Source: Amoebidium appalachense
Lineage: Eukaryota; Ichthyosporea
Assembly (NCBI GenBank): GCA_963693365.1
Contig: CAVNZM010000009.1
Coordinates: 1,736,001-1,800,000, forward strand
Direction: 5' to 3'
DNA: 64,000 nucleotides
Part shown: in pieces, positions 23,719-46,101 of the stretch
Layout: every line of letters begins with the position of its first letter
Numbering within the stretch: the first letter of the stretch is position 1
The notes under the pieces: generated by a model
The model's input: the letters and a program-made list of their open reading frames with translations, nothing else
The model's database searches: none
Told to the model about the DNA's origin: nothing
Translations under genes and position numbers: made by a program

Positions 23719-25534
23719 TCTGTTGCAAAATTTTTACTGCAATTCAGGAGCACTAGTTCCTGGGTTCTGTTGACCTTCCTGACACTAGGCTAAGACTTCA
23801 TGCACGTCAAAAAAAGTATTCGCTCCCGAGTGAAAGCAACTGGCTTGGAAAGCTCGACTCGGCTCTCGCCGAGAATTTTTGCAGCTGGGGAGTTTTCGCG
23901 CCATTACCAAATCAGGCTTATCGAGCTGGCATCAGTCCAAACCAGGGAGTCCAACTGGCCCTCTGAAGCGATCAGTCGGGCGGGCCTCAGGCTGTGTCAC
24001 TGTGTGCAGCGCGCGCGCGCGTGTGTGTGCGTGTGCACGTCTCTCTCTCTGTGTGTGCCACGTGCACGTGTAAGATGTGCGTGTTCGTGACCGTTTGTAC
24101 GAGTTGCAGTATTCTGTTTTTGCGTCCGTGACAGCTGCTCATATGCCGTCACTAACACTTGGCCATGGATGCGGAGCGCGCAGGGACTCGTTACTCCATA
24201 GTCATGTTTACGTATGTGGTAGAATTTCAATGGGATGAGTTCACGGACGCCGGACTGTTGTGTTTTTGCACTTTGGTGCCTAATATTGGTGTGGAGGTCC
24301 TCGTGCATGCTCTGTGGAGTGTGTGGATATATGAACGTATCTATCCGGCAGCGTACGTGCCTGTACGTGTGCGCATGCGTGCATATATACGTATACATGC
24401 ATGCTCCATCTTTGAGGCACAGACGTACACATGCGTGATACAGTGTGGTAGTGTGTGTGTACACATGTACACGTGATGTTTCGTTCGTTGTTGTGATGGA
24501 TGAACCTTGGACATCATGGTGTGGTGTAAGTGAGCGGGTGTTTTTGGGTGGTTTGGTGGGTGGGCCGCGGTGACCTTGGGAGCCGGACCGGAAAGGAAGT
24601 CTTGATGGGGAAGGGGGAAAGAAGGACAAGGAAGAGAAAAGACAAGATTTCGAGAACACACATTCTTAACACATTTTGAAATTGCTATCAAAGAGAAAGG
24701 GGGTTGCCAACCGTGGAGCTAGAAATGGGGTGCTACGGGGGTGCTACTTATCATAGTAATAAAGGGATCATCCATACTGGTATTGTAGTAACATTATTGT
24801 TGTGTGTGGTCGCGCACCCACATGCGTGTGTTTGCGTGTGTCCGTGCTGAAGGAGGAGGTGGTGGTGGTGGGGGGGGGGGGGGAGGGGGGAAGAGAGAGA
24901 GAGGGGGGGGAGGGGAGGGGAGGGGGAGGAGGGGGGAGGACAGGGGGGAGGGGGGTTGGGGACGAACACATCACATGCGATCGATCAAAAATCAGGTAAG
25001 CCATGCAGAGCACAAAATCTGAACTTTGTTTCTTCGTTTCTCCACAGGAGTCTAAACTTCACCTGCCCGGCCAGCCGGCTACAGACGGCCATGTTTATTT
25101 TGAGACATGTGGCTACATGATGCTATAGCTTCGAGAACTTCTAGATGTCTAAAACCAAGGATTAAACACGAAACAAGACGTTGGAAAACCACACCAACTC
25201 TACGGCTTGAATTATCTGTTTCTTCATTATGTGGATCCTGGGGAATGGACCAAGAAACGAGCGGGTGTGTTTATACTGCTACCTAAAGTATCTCCTTCAT
25301 GCATGCAAACCACTATATACATGCTGTATATCCTTCAGACAGGCGCGAAAACGAGACGCCAAACTATTTCCGAAAAAGTTATGCATGTGGGCTTCTGCCA
25401 ACACCCACACTTACCATTCATTACTCTCTGCAAAATATCGTTCGCTATGTGTTAGGTGTCTCATAATACAGCTAACTGTACCAACGCATACTCCCTTGCT
25501 TATCTTTACAACTAAAAGTATAATGCCATGTTAT
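23719..25534. other. Spacer between TMEM199-like and ABHD17-like genes
   Basis: No gene is supported. Features seen: alternating purine-pyrimidine (CG)n(TG)n near 24009-24033, G/A-rich runs at 24855-24960, TTCGAGAA at about 24653 and 25131, the second as agcTTCGAGAActTCTaga. A 103-codon frame from ATG 24165 runs into (GT)n and looks accidental. Confidence 0.5.
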
Positions 25535-25651
25535 CTAGCTGGCTCTACCCTCTTTAAGCTCGTGCATAAACAGGTGCAGGCGTGGGAGGTAGTCGGGGTG
25601 CATTTCAAGGTCGTTATGGCCGGCCCCCTCTGCCCACAGCGGTTCGAGAGG

Positions 25652-25705
<54 letters not shown>

Positions 25706-27092
25706 ATGTGTGCATGAATTCCCGTGGGTGCAGGTGTGTTGCGTGTGTGCGAGTACGAGGGCTTACATGGCTGGGAGTGTGTGGCTTTTTGTGGAAAAAA
25801 AAAAAAGGAGGGGAGAGGGGGGGGGGGGGGATGAGGGAGCCCCAAAGAACAAGGGGAGGAGGAGGAAGGGGGGGGGGGGGGGGGGGGGGGGAGAGCGGGG
25901 GAGAAGAGGGAAATACTTGGGTTCGAGCAGGAATCAAAGTACACACACACACACACGCGCGCGCGTACACACACACACACACACACACATACCACTCGTC
26001 CCCCCCCCCCCCCCCCCCCCCCCCACCCACCCACACCCACCCAACCCTCCCGTCCCCCCCCACCCACCAATCCCCTCCCTCCGCCCCCCCCCCCCTTCCC
26101 CCTCCCTCCCTCCCTCCCTCCCTCCCCCCCCCTCCCTCCCCCCCTTCCCCCCCCTCTCCCCCCTCCCCCTCCCCCCCCACCACCACCCACCCACCCACCC
26201 ACCCACCCACCTTGGTGCGGCCTCATACAATGCTATCCCATGGTCCACGGCAATCACCTCATCCTCCGTTCCCTGAATCACAAGCACAGGGCAGCTAACC
26301 TTGCCCATACGATCAATGTTGGGAAATATGTCGCAGCAGTAGGTGCTGGTGACTGTAGGTACAAGCACACGGATACCTGAAAAATTGGATATGGGTGTTA
26401 GACGGAATGGGAGGAGTGAGAGGGAATGATATTGCTGGTGTAAAATTGAAGACAAGGAGGGACAAGGCAACGAAGGGATTGGGGATAACATGAATTTGGG
26501 TAAGTGCGTGTTTGTAGAGGGGAGGGAGGGAGGGGGGGGGGGGGGGGGGGGGGGGGGGCTTGCTAATAAGTGGGGACGAGGAAACAAAAAGCTGCACGTG
26601 AACACTTGCCTGTGACGAAAAAACGAATGTCAGGGGAAAGGGACAAAGAAGGATCAAGCTCTATTCGGTAAAGGTTTTGGGTGTGAGGTGATCAAGACAT
26701 GGGATGGATTAAAGCTACCATCTAGCACCTGTTCGTAAAGTCAAAGAACGCGGATACGCAGACATACACCAAAAAGTAAACAGTATGGATTGGATGTGTG
26801 CCTACACATGCGTATAAAGGCGCACGTGAATGCGTGCATGCAGCTACCTGGCACACAATGCACACCTAACGCACACGTGTTTGCCTATGACCGCACACCG
26901 ATCCGCGTTTAAATACGTCACACATGCACACCTACCGGACATGAGGGGGGCATGCAGGACCAATGCTGCAGCCGGCTGCTTTGTGGTGATGTACACTGAT
27001 GGCCCACTGCCCGAACACACCAAGGTGTCAGTTGCATGTCTGCCCGACCACACATGTGCAGCACGGTCCTCGTATGTCCCCCCCTCACCCTC

Positions 27093-27148
<56 letters not shown>

Positions 27149-27153
27149 TTCCC

Positions 27154-27190
<37 letters not shown>

Positions 27191-28715
27191 ACACACACAA
27201 AAAAAAAAACCTCTCCACGGTTTCTTTGACTAATACCCAACTCTGACAAGGCGTGCATAGCCATTCACCAACCATCAGCACACTTCTGCCTAATAGCATA
27301 CGTAAGGAAACCCACTACCATTTTTACCTCATTCAAGTAACAAAGCTACCCCCGCCCACGCCCCCTCCCCCGACCCTCCTCCGCCATGACCCGTATCCCC
27401 CAAACCAAACCGTATGTAGGCGGTGTTCAGAAAATACACACAGCAAGGGAAAGACACACAAGCCTTCCCCGCTGGAACCAATAGGGCTAGACAGCCGCTT
27501 AAAAAAAAAAAAAAGCCGTGATTGTGTATAGATAGTTGTCTGGACTTTATCTTTTTGACAGATGTGTATCCATCCACTCGGTATGTCTGTGCCCGTGTGT
27601 GTACATCCGTAATTGACGGAATGCACACATGTGCATGGATGTGATAAATGTTTATGTGCGTGTGAGTAACTGAGGGGTAGCAGTTTTTTTTTTTTGTGTG
27701 TGTGTGTGCCTGTGCGTGTACATGCACATGCGTGCGTGCAAGTGTGTGAAAACGCAAGCCATCAGCATGTGTGTGGCCAAGTGTATGCACGTGCACGTAC
27801 CAGCACACACGGCAACCACCCACCTGCCTATGCTCTGGCCGTACACAATGATTTTCTCGGCTGCCACACTGAACGTCTTTTTCAGATACTGTTGAGAACA
27901 TAATTCCGAATATTTCAGTCAGCCCACCAACATGTTCCAGCATGCAAAGCAGAACAACCATTAAACGAGCCCAGATTTCAAGAATGAATTTGTATGCAAC
28001 AGGTGAAGTGATGATAGCTTTGAAAATATGACTCACACAGAAAAATGACTCGAAGATAAAATAAATAGGGGAAATGGCGTAACTTGCTGCGTCGGTTTAA
28101 AAAAAGAAAGGGAAGCAGAAGGAGAGCCAAGGGGCGCGCGCGGGGGGGAGGGGGGAGAGGGGGAGAGGGGGAGGGGGGGGGGGGGGGGGGGAGGGGAGGG
28201 GGCAAATAATGCAAATGGAGGGAACATTATGGGACAGAGCTGGGCGCAGATGGTGACAGGTGGGAGGGTTATAGTCATTGAGAAAGTAGCAGAAAAAGGT
28301 TTGTGGAAGGCGAGGCAGCCAGGGTAGCTGGAGGAGGAGGAGGAAGGACCGGGGGGGGGGGGGGGGGGGGGGGGGGGTGAGGGAGGCAATGCATGGTACA
28401 GAGACAAAAAGGTTCACTCATAACAAGGGTGCATGGTGCATGTACATGTGGTATGCTAGGCTATACGTGCAGAAGACAGGGGTTAACACCAGCAGAGCTT
28501 AAAATGGGGGGCAAACACGGTGCTCATCGGAAGGGTGTGCGTGTGTGTGTGCCCTCTTTTTTTGCTTGGAGGGTGTGTGTGTGTGTGTGTGTGTGCCCTC
28601 TTTCTTTGCTTGGAGGGCGTGTGTGTGTGCGTGTGCCCTCTTTTTTTGCTTGGAGGGTGTGTGTGGGGTGGGGGTAGGCGGGTGTGTGTGTGTGTGGGTA
28701 TGTGTATGTGTGTGT

Positions 28716-28749
<34 letters not shown>

Positions 28750-29880
28750 TGAATGCGTCAAAAAGTACGAAGTACACAAGAGCAAACGGATAACACGATG
28801 CAGAATGCAAGCCATACATAAAGAGTATGCATAATAAGCAGAGCCCATCCTCAGGGGGGGGCCACGTCATCCACAGTACCCGAGTTTCGACCTATTCACC
28901 TCGTTACCGAAACCCAACTCAGATACTGTTTCACCGGGGGGGGGGGGGGGGGGGGGAATGCCGTGCCCCCTGTAAATCAAGAAAGACAACATAGTGCAGG
29001 AACCCTTTTTTCCTTTGTTTCTATTTTTTTTTTTTTTTTGGGGGGGGGGGGGAGGGGGGGGAGGGAGGGGGAGGATATCGATAGACAAATGCAGGAGGGC
29101 AAGGGAGAGCAAGGGACACAGGGCACCCACGTTATAGGCAGCCTCGATATCTTTGCATGCATTGCTCTCAGATGGCTGCCCAGTTGACCCCCCGTACCTG
29201 CCACCAAACCCATCAACATCCGAACAGTAAACCACCACTCTCGTGCCCCATTTGAATCCCCTCCCCCTCCCCCCCCTCCCCGCCCCCTTCTCTCCCCCCC
29301 CCCCTCCCCCCCCCCCGGTTACCCATCCCTTTCTCTCCCTCGCACTTCAACCCCCCCCCCCCCCCTCCCCCCCCCCCCCCCCCCCCCCCCTCAGCCATCA
29401 TAAAGGACATTTGTGATACCCACCCGCTATAGTCGTAGGCAAAGATGTTGACCTGCAGCTCAGCACTCAACTGCCGAAAGAATTCCAGCATCTGCAAACC
29501 AAACCAGCAACCATGAGTGCATGCTGGGCTGCAAGGGAACTGCACAAACTCTGCTCGCCCCTTAACCCGCTACCCCCTTCCCCCCCCCCCCCCCCCCCCC
29601 CTCTCCCCTCCCTCCGAGTAAAGCTCCTCCGCCCCTCCTCCCTTCCCCCAACCAACCACTCTTTCCTCCCCTCATGCCCTCACCGACCGTCTTCTCCAAA
29701 AACCCCTTTTGAATAAAACCAAAGCATGCGGGCTCACGTATACCTGTGCTCGGCCAAGCCTTCACACACATATACACCTAATACAACCCACACCACCACA
29801 AAATGCACCCCGTCTTGCACACACAGACATCCCAACCAAAATATTCTGTCAGGAAAGCACACACACACACACACACACAC

Positions 29881-29926
<46 letters not shown>

Positions 29927-30944
29927 CACAAAAACACCGGGCCTAACCTCTCTCTCACACAGACATAATACACAAGATCCTCTTTCCCCCCACTCCATCC
30001 CCCACAAAAAACCCACCACCACCCCTCACCTTCCCTCCTTCCACCTCTCCCCCTGCCGTCTTTCCCAGCGTTTCATCTATACAAACAAATCCTCCATTTA
30101 CCTGGCCAAGGTCGACAGCATTTCCATGGCTGTATAGGATGGTGTAGTCTGCTGGAACCTCGGGAGTAAAGTGAAACGCTGCTATGGTGTTCCTGCTCTT
30201 GGAACGGAACGTGTGCAGGGTCACCCGTTCTGGAAGCTTGTAGATGCAATAGTTGTTGTTGTCTGGCATCAGGAGATGCATTCTGTTTTGTCTGCGCAAA
30301 AGGGAACTGGCTTTAGAACAAGCAGTCTACGTAGCTGTGGCTATTGATGTTTTCCTGAGTAAACAAACGTGCAGATCTACAGGTTTTAGGACATTTCAAA
30401 TGGAAATTCTGTTCGGTCATTAAGAACAAAGCCCTTACTTCTGTTACGAACCTAGCACTATAGAGAAACACTTACAAAGCAAGGCAGGGAAGGCGAGGTG
30501 GGAAGGTGGGTTTTCGGGGCGAGGGGGGGGTGGGGTTTAAAAAGGTTTCATGGAGCCTGTCAAGAAGTGCGCATTTGAACGCATAGGTAAAAAAAGAAAA
30601 AAGCAGCCCGGAGTTGTTGTGCATGTGCATGCTACTCGCTTTTATATCAACCAGACCGTTACCTGTCCCCAAAACCTACCTGTCCGCAAAACAAGTTTGA
30701 GATCTTACCTCACTGTATATGAGGCTGGTTTTGGAGGCAGGAAGGCGAGCTTCGCCGCTATCCTTGACGGTATGGGAGGGCAGCAGAACAGGCAGCACAG
30801 TGCTGGAGCGGGAATAAAACAGTTATAAACCACCTAACATGATGGTAAACACAACACACGTGGGATGCCAAGTCGAAGCTGGGAGGGGATGCTCAACGCC
30901 ACGGGGTTCAGAGGGTATGTGCACCCACCTGAGAAGGCGCCCAT
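25535..30944 (-). CDS. ABHD17: ABHD17-type alpha/beta hydrolase (protein depalmitoylase)
   Basis: Nine exons on the minus strand: 30929-30944 (ATG, 5 codons), 30709-30802, 30102-30291, 29424-29491, 29131-29197, 27824-27888, 26936-27006, 26211-26376 and 25535-25652 (TAG), 284 residues. The N-terminus reads [19 protein letters not shown], the Cys cluster that is palmitoylated in ABHD17 and anchors it to membranes. Then come [12 protein letters not shown] (oxyanion region), the nucleophile elbow GQSIG in exon 6, the acidic residue in GTEDEV (exon 8) and the catalytic His in EGAGHND (exon 9), completing the Ser-Asp-His triad. The family removes palmitate from Ras and PSD-95-type proteins at the plasma membrane. 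Length fits the family (about 290-330). The first exon is tiny but its phase and the join to LCCLFCC match animal homologues. A Gly at position 2 might permit myristoylation, which is speculative. Confidence 0.93.
28719..28899 (-). repeat. Oligo(C)-ended dispersed repeat, copy 2
   Basis: Closely related to copy 1 (same core motifs, a few substitutions and indels). It ends, in minus orientation, in a C-run of about 29 bases (28719-28747). It lies in the ABHD17-like intron between exons 5 and 6. Confidence 0.85.
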
Positions 30945-31671
30945 TTTGTATCGGTCAGTCGGAAGCAGTATTAGTGCGAAAATTAGAACTACGTCGCTCA
31001 CTGAAGTTAGGGTCGGAAAGCTCAGATTAATAGGAACGACACGTGTAGCTCAGCCTTTACCAGGCCTTATAATTCCTATGAAAGAAAGCGTGTTCGTAGT
31101 GATGCTGTTGCGCACAGGAACGGGAAGGAATGGTGTTGTTCACACGTCCAGAAAACAAAACTCATGCTCGTATGAATTTTTCTTTGCAGCAAAAGGCCAG
31201 TTTATTATTCTCACTAACGTAGATGGATCTTGTAGCTTTTCACTTTTTTCCCTTCCTGCAACAGAGTAGAAAAGAAAAGAAACTAAGGAAGGTCTGTCTG
31301 AGGCTGCCTGAACTGGGAGCAGCTTACCTTTATATAGGGTCGAGTGTCGCCAAAGGCCAAGGTCATTGGCTACCTTCAGGAAAATCTAGCTATATATGGT
31401 ATCAATAAAATGAAATATGATTGGTTCATTAGATTTCACTTGGCGGTACATCTCGTCTTGTGATTGGTCAGATGTTATCGCGTTGGAATTTGGCGCACAC
31501 GAGGAATCTTCACGCGCACGCACAGTCAGGCACACCACGGCCCTGCCGTGGGCACACTCACAAAGAAAGGCAGCAGAAAAGTGGATAGAAGGTTACTGGG
31601 ATGTGTAGGTTTTGAAGGGTAGCTTTCTAATAACTCCACGTTAGTACTAGGTGTGCTCGTATAATTACGAC
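30945..31671. promoter_or_regulatory. Divergent promoter region, ABHD17-like and glutamate 5-kinase
   Basis: The two start codons are 727 bases apart, transcribed away from each other. On the minus strand TATATAAAGG (about 31327-31336) lies some 385 bases before the ABHD17-like ATG. Three CCAAT boxes lie beyond it (ATTGG on + at about 31365, 31421 and 31459). On the + side no TATA is evident before the kinase ATG, so the CCAAT boxes may serve both genes. No intervening gene is seen. Confidence 0.5.
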
Positions 31672-41684
<10,013 letters not shown>

Positions 41685-41831
41685 CAACCTCTCCCCCCCC
41701 CCCTCCCCCTCTTCCCCTCCTCCTTCCCTCTTTTTCCTCTGTTTGCTAGGCTAAGCTTAGTGCTTGCAGCAACACCCCCCCCCCCCCCCCCCCCCCCCTC
41801 CTCCTCCCCCCTCCCCCTCCCCTCCCCCACC

Positions 41832-41910
<79 letters not shown>

Positions 41911-43006
41911 TCACTCACTCACTCACTCACCATGGGATAAGAGAAACAAAACAATCCTCAGCCCCTTGATCTTGAATCAAATGTAAGCTCGAGAATCTTC
42001 AGTAACCACGATTTATAGTCTATAGGGCTGAGCCATCGACTGGCTCCTTTTATGAAATGGTTTCGCAATACCAAACAAGATTATTTCCAAATTAATCTGC
42101 TCTTGTGCCGTTAATGTCTCAACTCTAATTTTATTCTTTTGGTAGCATTGCATTAGAACTTTGTGTGTTCAGTAATTCTTCTGTAATGTGATTGGTAATG
42201 AATGTTGTTCTTATGTGTTCATTTAAAGGTTCCCGCTGTGATGTTTGAATTTCAATCTGAATTCCGTAAACCTGTTTTGATATTCCCAATTTGTTTTTGC
42301 ATATCTCGACATGATCGTTTCTATTCAGGCTCATGGCAAACACGCACGATACCTTCCTATCCTATTTCTGACTGCCACCGTGTAGCTCTGGCGTGTATCC
42401 CAATTTTGAATTTCGTATATATCTATCAAGTCTTTTGACTGTAGAGTCTGGGAAGTTCATCTGTGAACTGTTTGGAGCGTCACCGTACTATAGTAGAATC
42501 CCACCTGCTTTTGATCGAGTACCAAATATCCAGGGCTGAATCCGTAATTCCAAGTTCGTAAACTAGTAAACATGTGTTGACCCAACCGAAAAAAAAAACG
42601 AGCAGGGCAATGCATTTGATCAATCACATGATTCGTGCATGATAAGCTCGCCCCCCCCAAAAAAATAAAAAAATAAAAAAAAAGGGTGGGGAGGGGGGAG
42701 GGGGGGGATCTGAGATAATTCTGTGTCCGCGCGGCCTCAGGCTCCGGGGGATTAATTAAAGGAAATGGGGGGGAGAGGGGGGGGGGGGGGGGGGGGGGGA
42801 AGGTAATAATATTACAGAGAAGGGAATTTTGCGGGCCTGGCACATGCATTATCAATTGTGGTGCTTTTGCGTACGGGCGCGTGCAATGTGCATGCAAAGG
42901 AGATGGGTCGAAACTTCGACTGAGGGAGCGGCCAATATACGTAGCGCAGATACCCCACACACATGGCATTGAATTGTACCGCCGATCCATCATCAATCGA
43001 CCAATT

Positions 43007-43064
<58 letters not shown>

Positions 43065-43422
43065 GAATGCGTTTCATCCGCCGCGGGGGGGGGGGGGGGG
43101 GGGGGGGAGGCAGAAATTCTACCCCCAGCTGCAGATCTAGAAAGGAAGGAAGGGTTGTTTACAAGTAGGTCTGGGCGCCCGCGCAGCGGGCGCCAAATGA
43201 AGCTGGGGTTTAAAATCTTAGTGTCTGAACCCCCTACAACTTACACTATTTTTAGTGCGACCGGTACCAGCACAATACAAAATAAATGCATCATTTGATT
43301 ATTGACGAAACTTAGCTGGCGTCCCTGGTGTACATGCTGATTTGTGTTGGGTCCCCGCTTCCCCCCTCCCTCTCCCCCCTCCCCCGCCTCTCCCCCCACC
43401 CCCACCCCCCTCTGTCTCCCAC
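41685..43422. other. Glutamate 5-kinase 3' flank, no gene seen
   Basis: Contains a (CA)n/(ACTC)n run near 41831-41930, AAGCTCGAGAATCTTC at about 41986-42001, AT-richer complex sequence to 42650 and G-runs near 42780, 43020 and 43085. No conserved coding segment was recognised. Confidence 0.5.
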
Positions 43423-43427
43423 TGCAG

Positions 43428-44192
43428 TGTTGGAGTACACTGGTACTCCCGGCTAGCAATGTCTGTTAGAGAAAGTTTCTGAGCAATTGAATAATTGTTT
43501 CAACACTCACTCGAGTGCATAGAGCTTTTGTTTACGGTCATATTCATATATGGTAGTTATATGTTTGAGCCAAAACTGTACCAATGACGAGCTTCATTAG
43601 CAACGTGCTAATTGTGCTCATTAATTAATATTCCCGGTTCAGATGATGTCATGTTTATATTTGCCACAGGATTCTATTCTTAGAGTGGTAGTGTGCTTTA
43701 TTCCCGGATATTCTCAGAATATTTTTAGTTGTGTGAAGTAAGATTTACGTTTAACTGTAATTGGTGTGTTAAACACGTTTATTTGTGTGCTTTAGTGCAA
43801 GTTAACTAGCCACTCAACGTGCACAGTTAACTTTTATATCTTTAACGACTTGTTTTCATTGTGCTCTCTTTTCGGCCATGCTGTACATGGCCCACCACCA
43901 GGGTGCACACGAGGCCACCATGAGGTGGCCAACGACTATATAAAGCAGTGCCTCCCATGTCACAAACATGGGAAGCAGAACGTTTGATTTACACTTTTCT
44001 ACTGTCGTTTTCAGTGCACAAAACACATAGACAAGTTACCCATCATACACGACACTATGTCTGACAACTTACAGTTGCAGCAACTAGTCCAACTACTGGA
44101 GCAGAGGTTGGCCTCACAAGATGCAATCATTTCTGACTTACAGAAGGAACAACGTGCACTAGAACTAGCTTCTATGAACACAATGTCCAACA
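43428..44192 (+). repeat. Copia element 5' LTR
   Basis: Contains TATATAAAG near 43938 and just after it a small inverted repeat, CCCATGT...ACATGGG, near 43953-43973. The Gag start codon (44057) and the first 45 codons lie inside the LTR, as is known for yeast Ty1. Confidence 0.96.
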
Positions 44193-45265
44193 GGGTTATG
44201 GGCCCCTCACGTAATGATTCCATCAAGTTCAAGGTCGACATCCCTCTCTTCACTGGCAATGATAATGATTCAGGCACGGACTACCACACATGGGCCGAAA
44301 CCATGTATGTCCAGCTTTCTGGTGCTGGTCTTCTCCACACCATCGCGCCCAGTACGGAGCACCCGGCTACCCGTGAACAGGTCGACACTGCCCGTTCCTA
44401 CCTGTGGCAAGCACTCTCGGTTGACGTGCGTTGTATCCTAGGGTTAACACGCACCACCACACCTGCGGAGATACGGTCGGCCCTATCTGCCCACTACCTG
44501 GAGCAATCTGAGGCCAATCAGTACGACCTTATCGGGCTGTACATGAATTCTACGCCTGAACCTACGGACACCGCGACGAAATACGCCATGAAACTCCGCG
44601 GCTACGTGCGGCGCCTGGCCGATTACGGCACACAAATTGGTGATGCTCAAGTGCTGACCAAGCTCACCAACGACCTCGGCAAGGTGCCTTACTACGAAAT
44701 GCCTGTCATTGCCTACAAGATGACACCCAAGCCTACCGTGATGGGCCTCCTCCAACAGCTACGGGCATATGAGACCAGCCACCCACGTGCACGTGTGACT
44801 ACCAGCTCCGGGCCGGCCGCCTTCACCACACGGGCTCCTCAACCTGTCATCTGCCACGGCTGCGGCAAACCAGGCCACATCAAGTCTCAGTGCCCCAACG
44901 GCAACGGCCAACACAGCAACTCTGGCAACAACCGTGCCAGCACCTACCCCAAGGGTTCCTGCGTCAACCACCCACTGTCTACCAGTCACACTACCGCCAT
45001 GTGCAAGGGGGGCAACCGTGCCAACGGCCGCAAACCTAAGGGTGGTCCCCTCCCGCCTGGGTCCTGCATCAACCACCCTGCCTCTACTACCCACACTACG
45101 GCACAGTGCAAGGGGGGGCTGCCGCTCCCCGGGCTTTCCTCATGTCTAGCAACGACTGTGGCACCAACAAGGTGCTCCTCGACTCTGGAGCCACTGACCA
45201 TGTGTGCCCCCGGCCCGATGTGTTCGTCAACATGCGTGCGGCGCCTTACTCCACGGTCCAAGTAG
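44057..45265 (+). CDS. Copia Gag, start inside the LTR
   Basis: Starts MSDNLQLQQLVQLL, a likely coiled coil of about 40 residues, and crosses the LTR end and primer site in frame. A copia-type Gag region follows (YHTWAETMYVQLSGAG), then a CCHC zinc knuckle CHGCGKPGHIKSQC encoded at 44852-44893 and repeated GSCVNHP/GSCINHP...HTTA segments. Homology in this frame ends near 45115 at a G7 run; protease continues in the -1 frame. The nominal stop at 45265 is probably not the natural Gag end unless frameshifting fails. Confidence 0.85.
   Translation: MSDNLQLQQLVQLLEQRLASQDAIISDLQKEQRALELASMNTMSNRVMGPSRNDSIKFKVDIPLFTGNDNDSGTDYHTWAETMYVQLSGAGLLHTIAPSTEHPATREQVDTARSYLWQALSVDVRCILGLTRTTTPAEIRSALSAHYLEQSEANQYDLIGLYMNSTPEPTDTATKYAMKLRGYVRRLADYGTQIGDAQVLTKLTNDLGKVPYYEMPVIAYKMTPKPTVMGLLQQLRAYETSHPRARVTTSSGPAAFTTRAPQPVICHGCGKPGHIKSQCPNGNGQHSNSGNNRASTYPKGSCVNHPLSTSHTTAMCKGGNRANGRKPKGGPLPPGSCINHPASTTHTTAQCKGGLPLPGLSSCLATTVAPTRCSSTLEPLTMCAPGPMCSSTCVRRLTPRSK
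44193..44205 (+). other. Primer-binding site matching initiator tRNA-Met anticodon arm
   Basis: GGGTTATGGGCCC directly follows the 5' LTR and is the exact complement of the initiator tRNA-Met anticodon stem-loop (GGGCCCATAACCC). Drosophila copia is known to use a cleaved half of this tRNA in the same way. The site is inside the Gag frame. Confidence 0.85.
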
Positions 45266-46101
45266 CCGACAAGGGTGCATGTGCAGTGCTTGGGGTGGGC
45301 GACGTGTTCTTTTCCAGCACCATCGACGGCGTTACTGCGGTGCATCAGCTGACGGATGTACTCTACGTGCCCTCCATCCCCGACACTCTCATCAGTGTGT
45401 TCACGGCATCTACCAACGGCGTTTTACCCCGCTTTGACACCCGCGGCGGCGTTAAGTTGTGCTACGGCGATCAAATTCTGGCCACCGGCTCGGCTGTCGG
45501 CACCAAGCTGTACCACATGGCGGTGTCTCTTCTGCGCGCGGACACAACCCCAAACACCCAAACCACCACTGCTCCGCGTATCCTCAAGGTTACTGCCGAC
45601 CTCAACACGTGGCACTACCGTCTGGGCCATGCTGGCATTGACGCTGTACGCTCGGTCATCAAGTCTGCAGGCCTGTTGGTGGGTGGCGGTGCCAAGTCTC
45701 CGGGTGTGTGTGAGCCCTGTGCCCTCGGCAAAGCCCACCGTGTTGCCTTCTCCGAATCAACCAGCCAAGCTCCCCGGGTCCTAGCCAAGGTTCACAGCGA
45801 CATCAGCGGCCCCTTCCCTCCCGCGATCGGTGGTGCTCAGTACTTGGCGACGTTCCACGACGACTTCACCGGCCACACCACGGCCGTGCCCCTCGTCAAG
45901 AAGTCGGACACACTGGCTGCATATGTGACGTACCACAAGGCGGCGGTTACCCAACACGGTGTTCCCATGCAGGTGTTTCAGTCCGACGGGGGGGCGAGTA
46001 CATGGGCACGGCCTTCGGGGACTACAACCGTGAGCACGGCATTCGCCATCAGATCACTACCACCGGCTCTCCTCAACAGAATGGGACTGCCGAACGACTG
46101 A
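45106..46101 (+). CDS. Copia Pol part 1: protease and integrase N-terminal part
   Basis: Open in the frame -1 to Gag. The retropepsin motif LLDSGATDHVC is at about 45178-45210. GAG-pre-integrase and integrase zinc finger: WHYRLGH then CEPC (HHCC), with the first catalytic Asp in HSDISGPF and the second in QSDGG near 45984. Homology leaves this frame at the G7 run 45989-45995 and resumes in the next frame, so this is one protein split by a one-base length difference, not a separate gene. Confidence 0.85.
   Translation: MQGGAAAPRAFLMSSNDCGTNKVLLDSGATDHVCPRPDVFVNMRAAPYSTVQVADKGACAVLGVGDVFFSSTIDGVTAVHQLTDVLYVPSIPDTLISVFTASTNGVLPRFDTRGGVKLCYGDQILATGSAVGTKLYHMAVSLLRADTTPNTQTTTAPRILKVTADLNTWHYRLGHAGIDAVRSVIKSAGLLVGGGAKSPGVCEPCALGKAHRVAFSESTSQAPRVLAKVHSDISGPFPPAIGGAQYLATFHDDFTGHTTAVPLVKKSDTLAAYVTYHKAAVTQHGVPMQVFQSDGGASTWARPSGTTTVSTAFAIRSLPPALLNRMGLPND

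Noticed and set aside
24165-24476. 103-codon + strand frame between TMEM199-like and ABHD17-like genes
   Set aside because: Half of it is GT/AC-rich sequence, no recognisable domain and no splice or promoter support.
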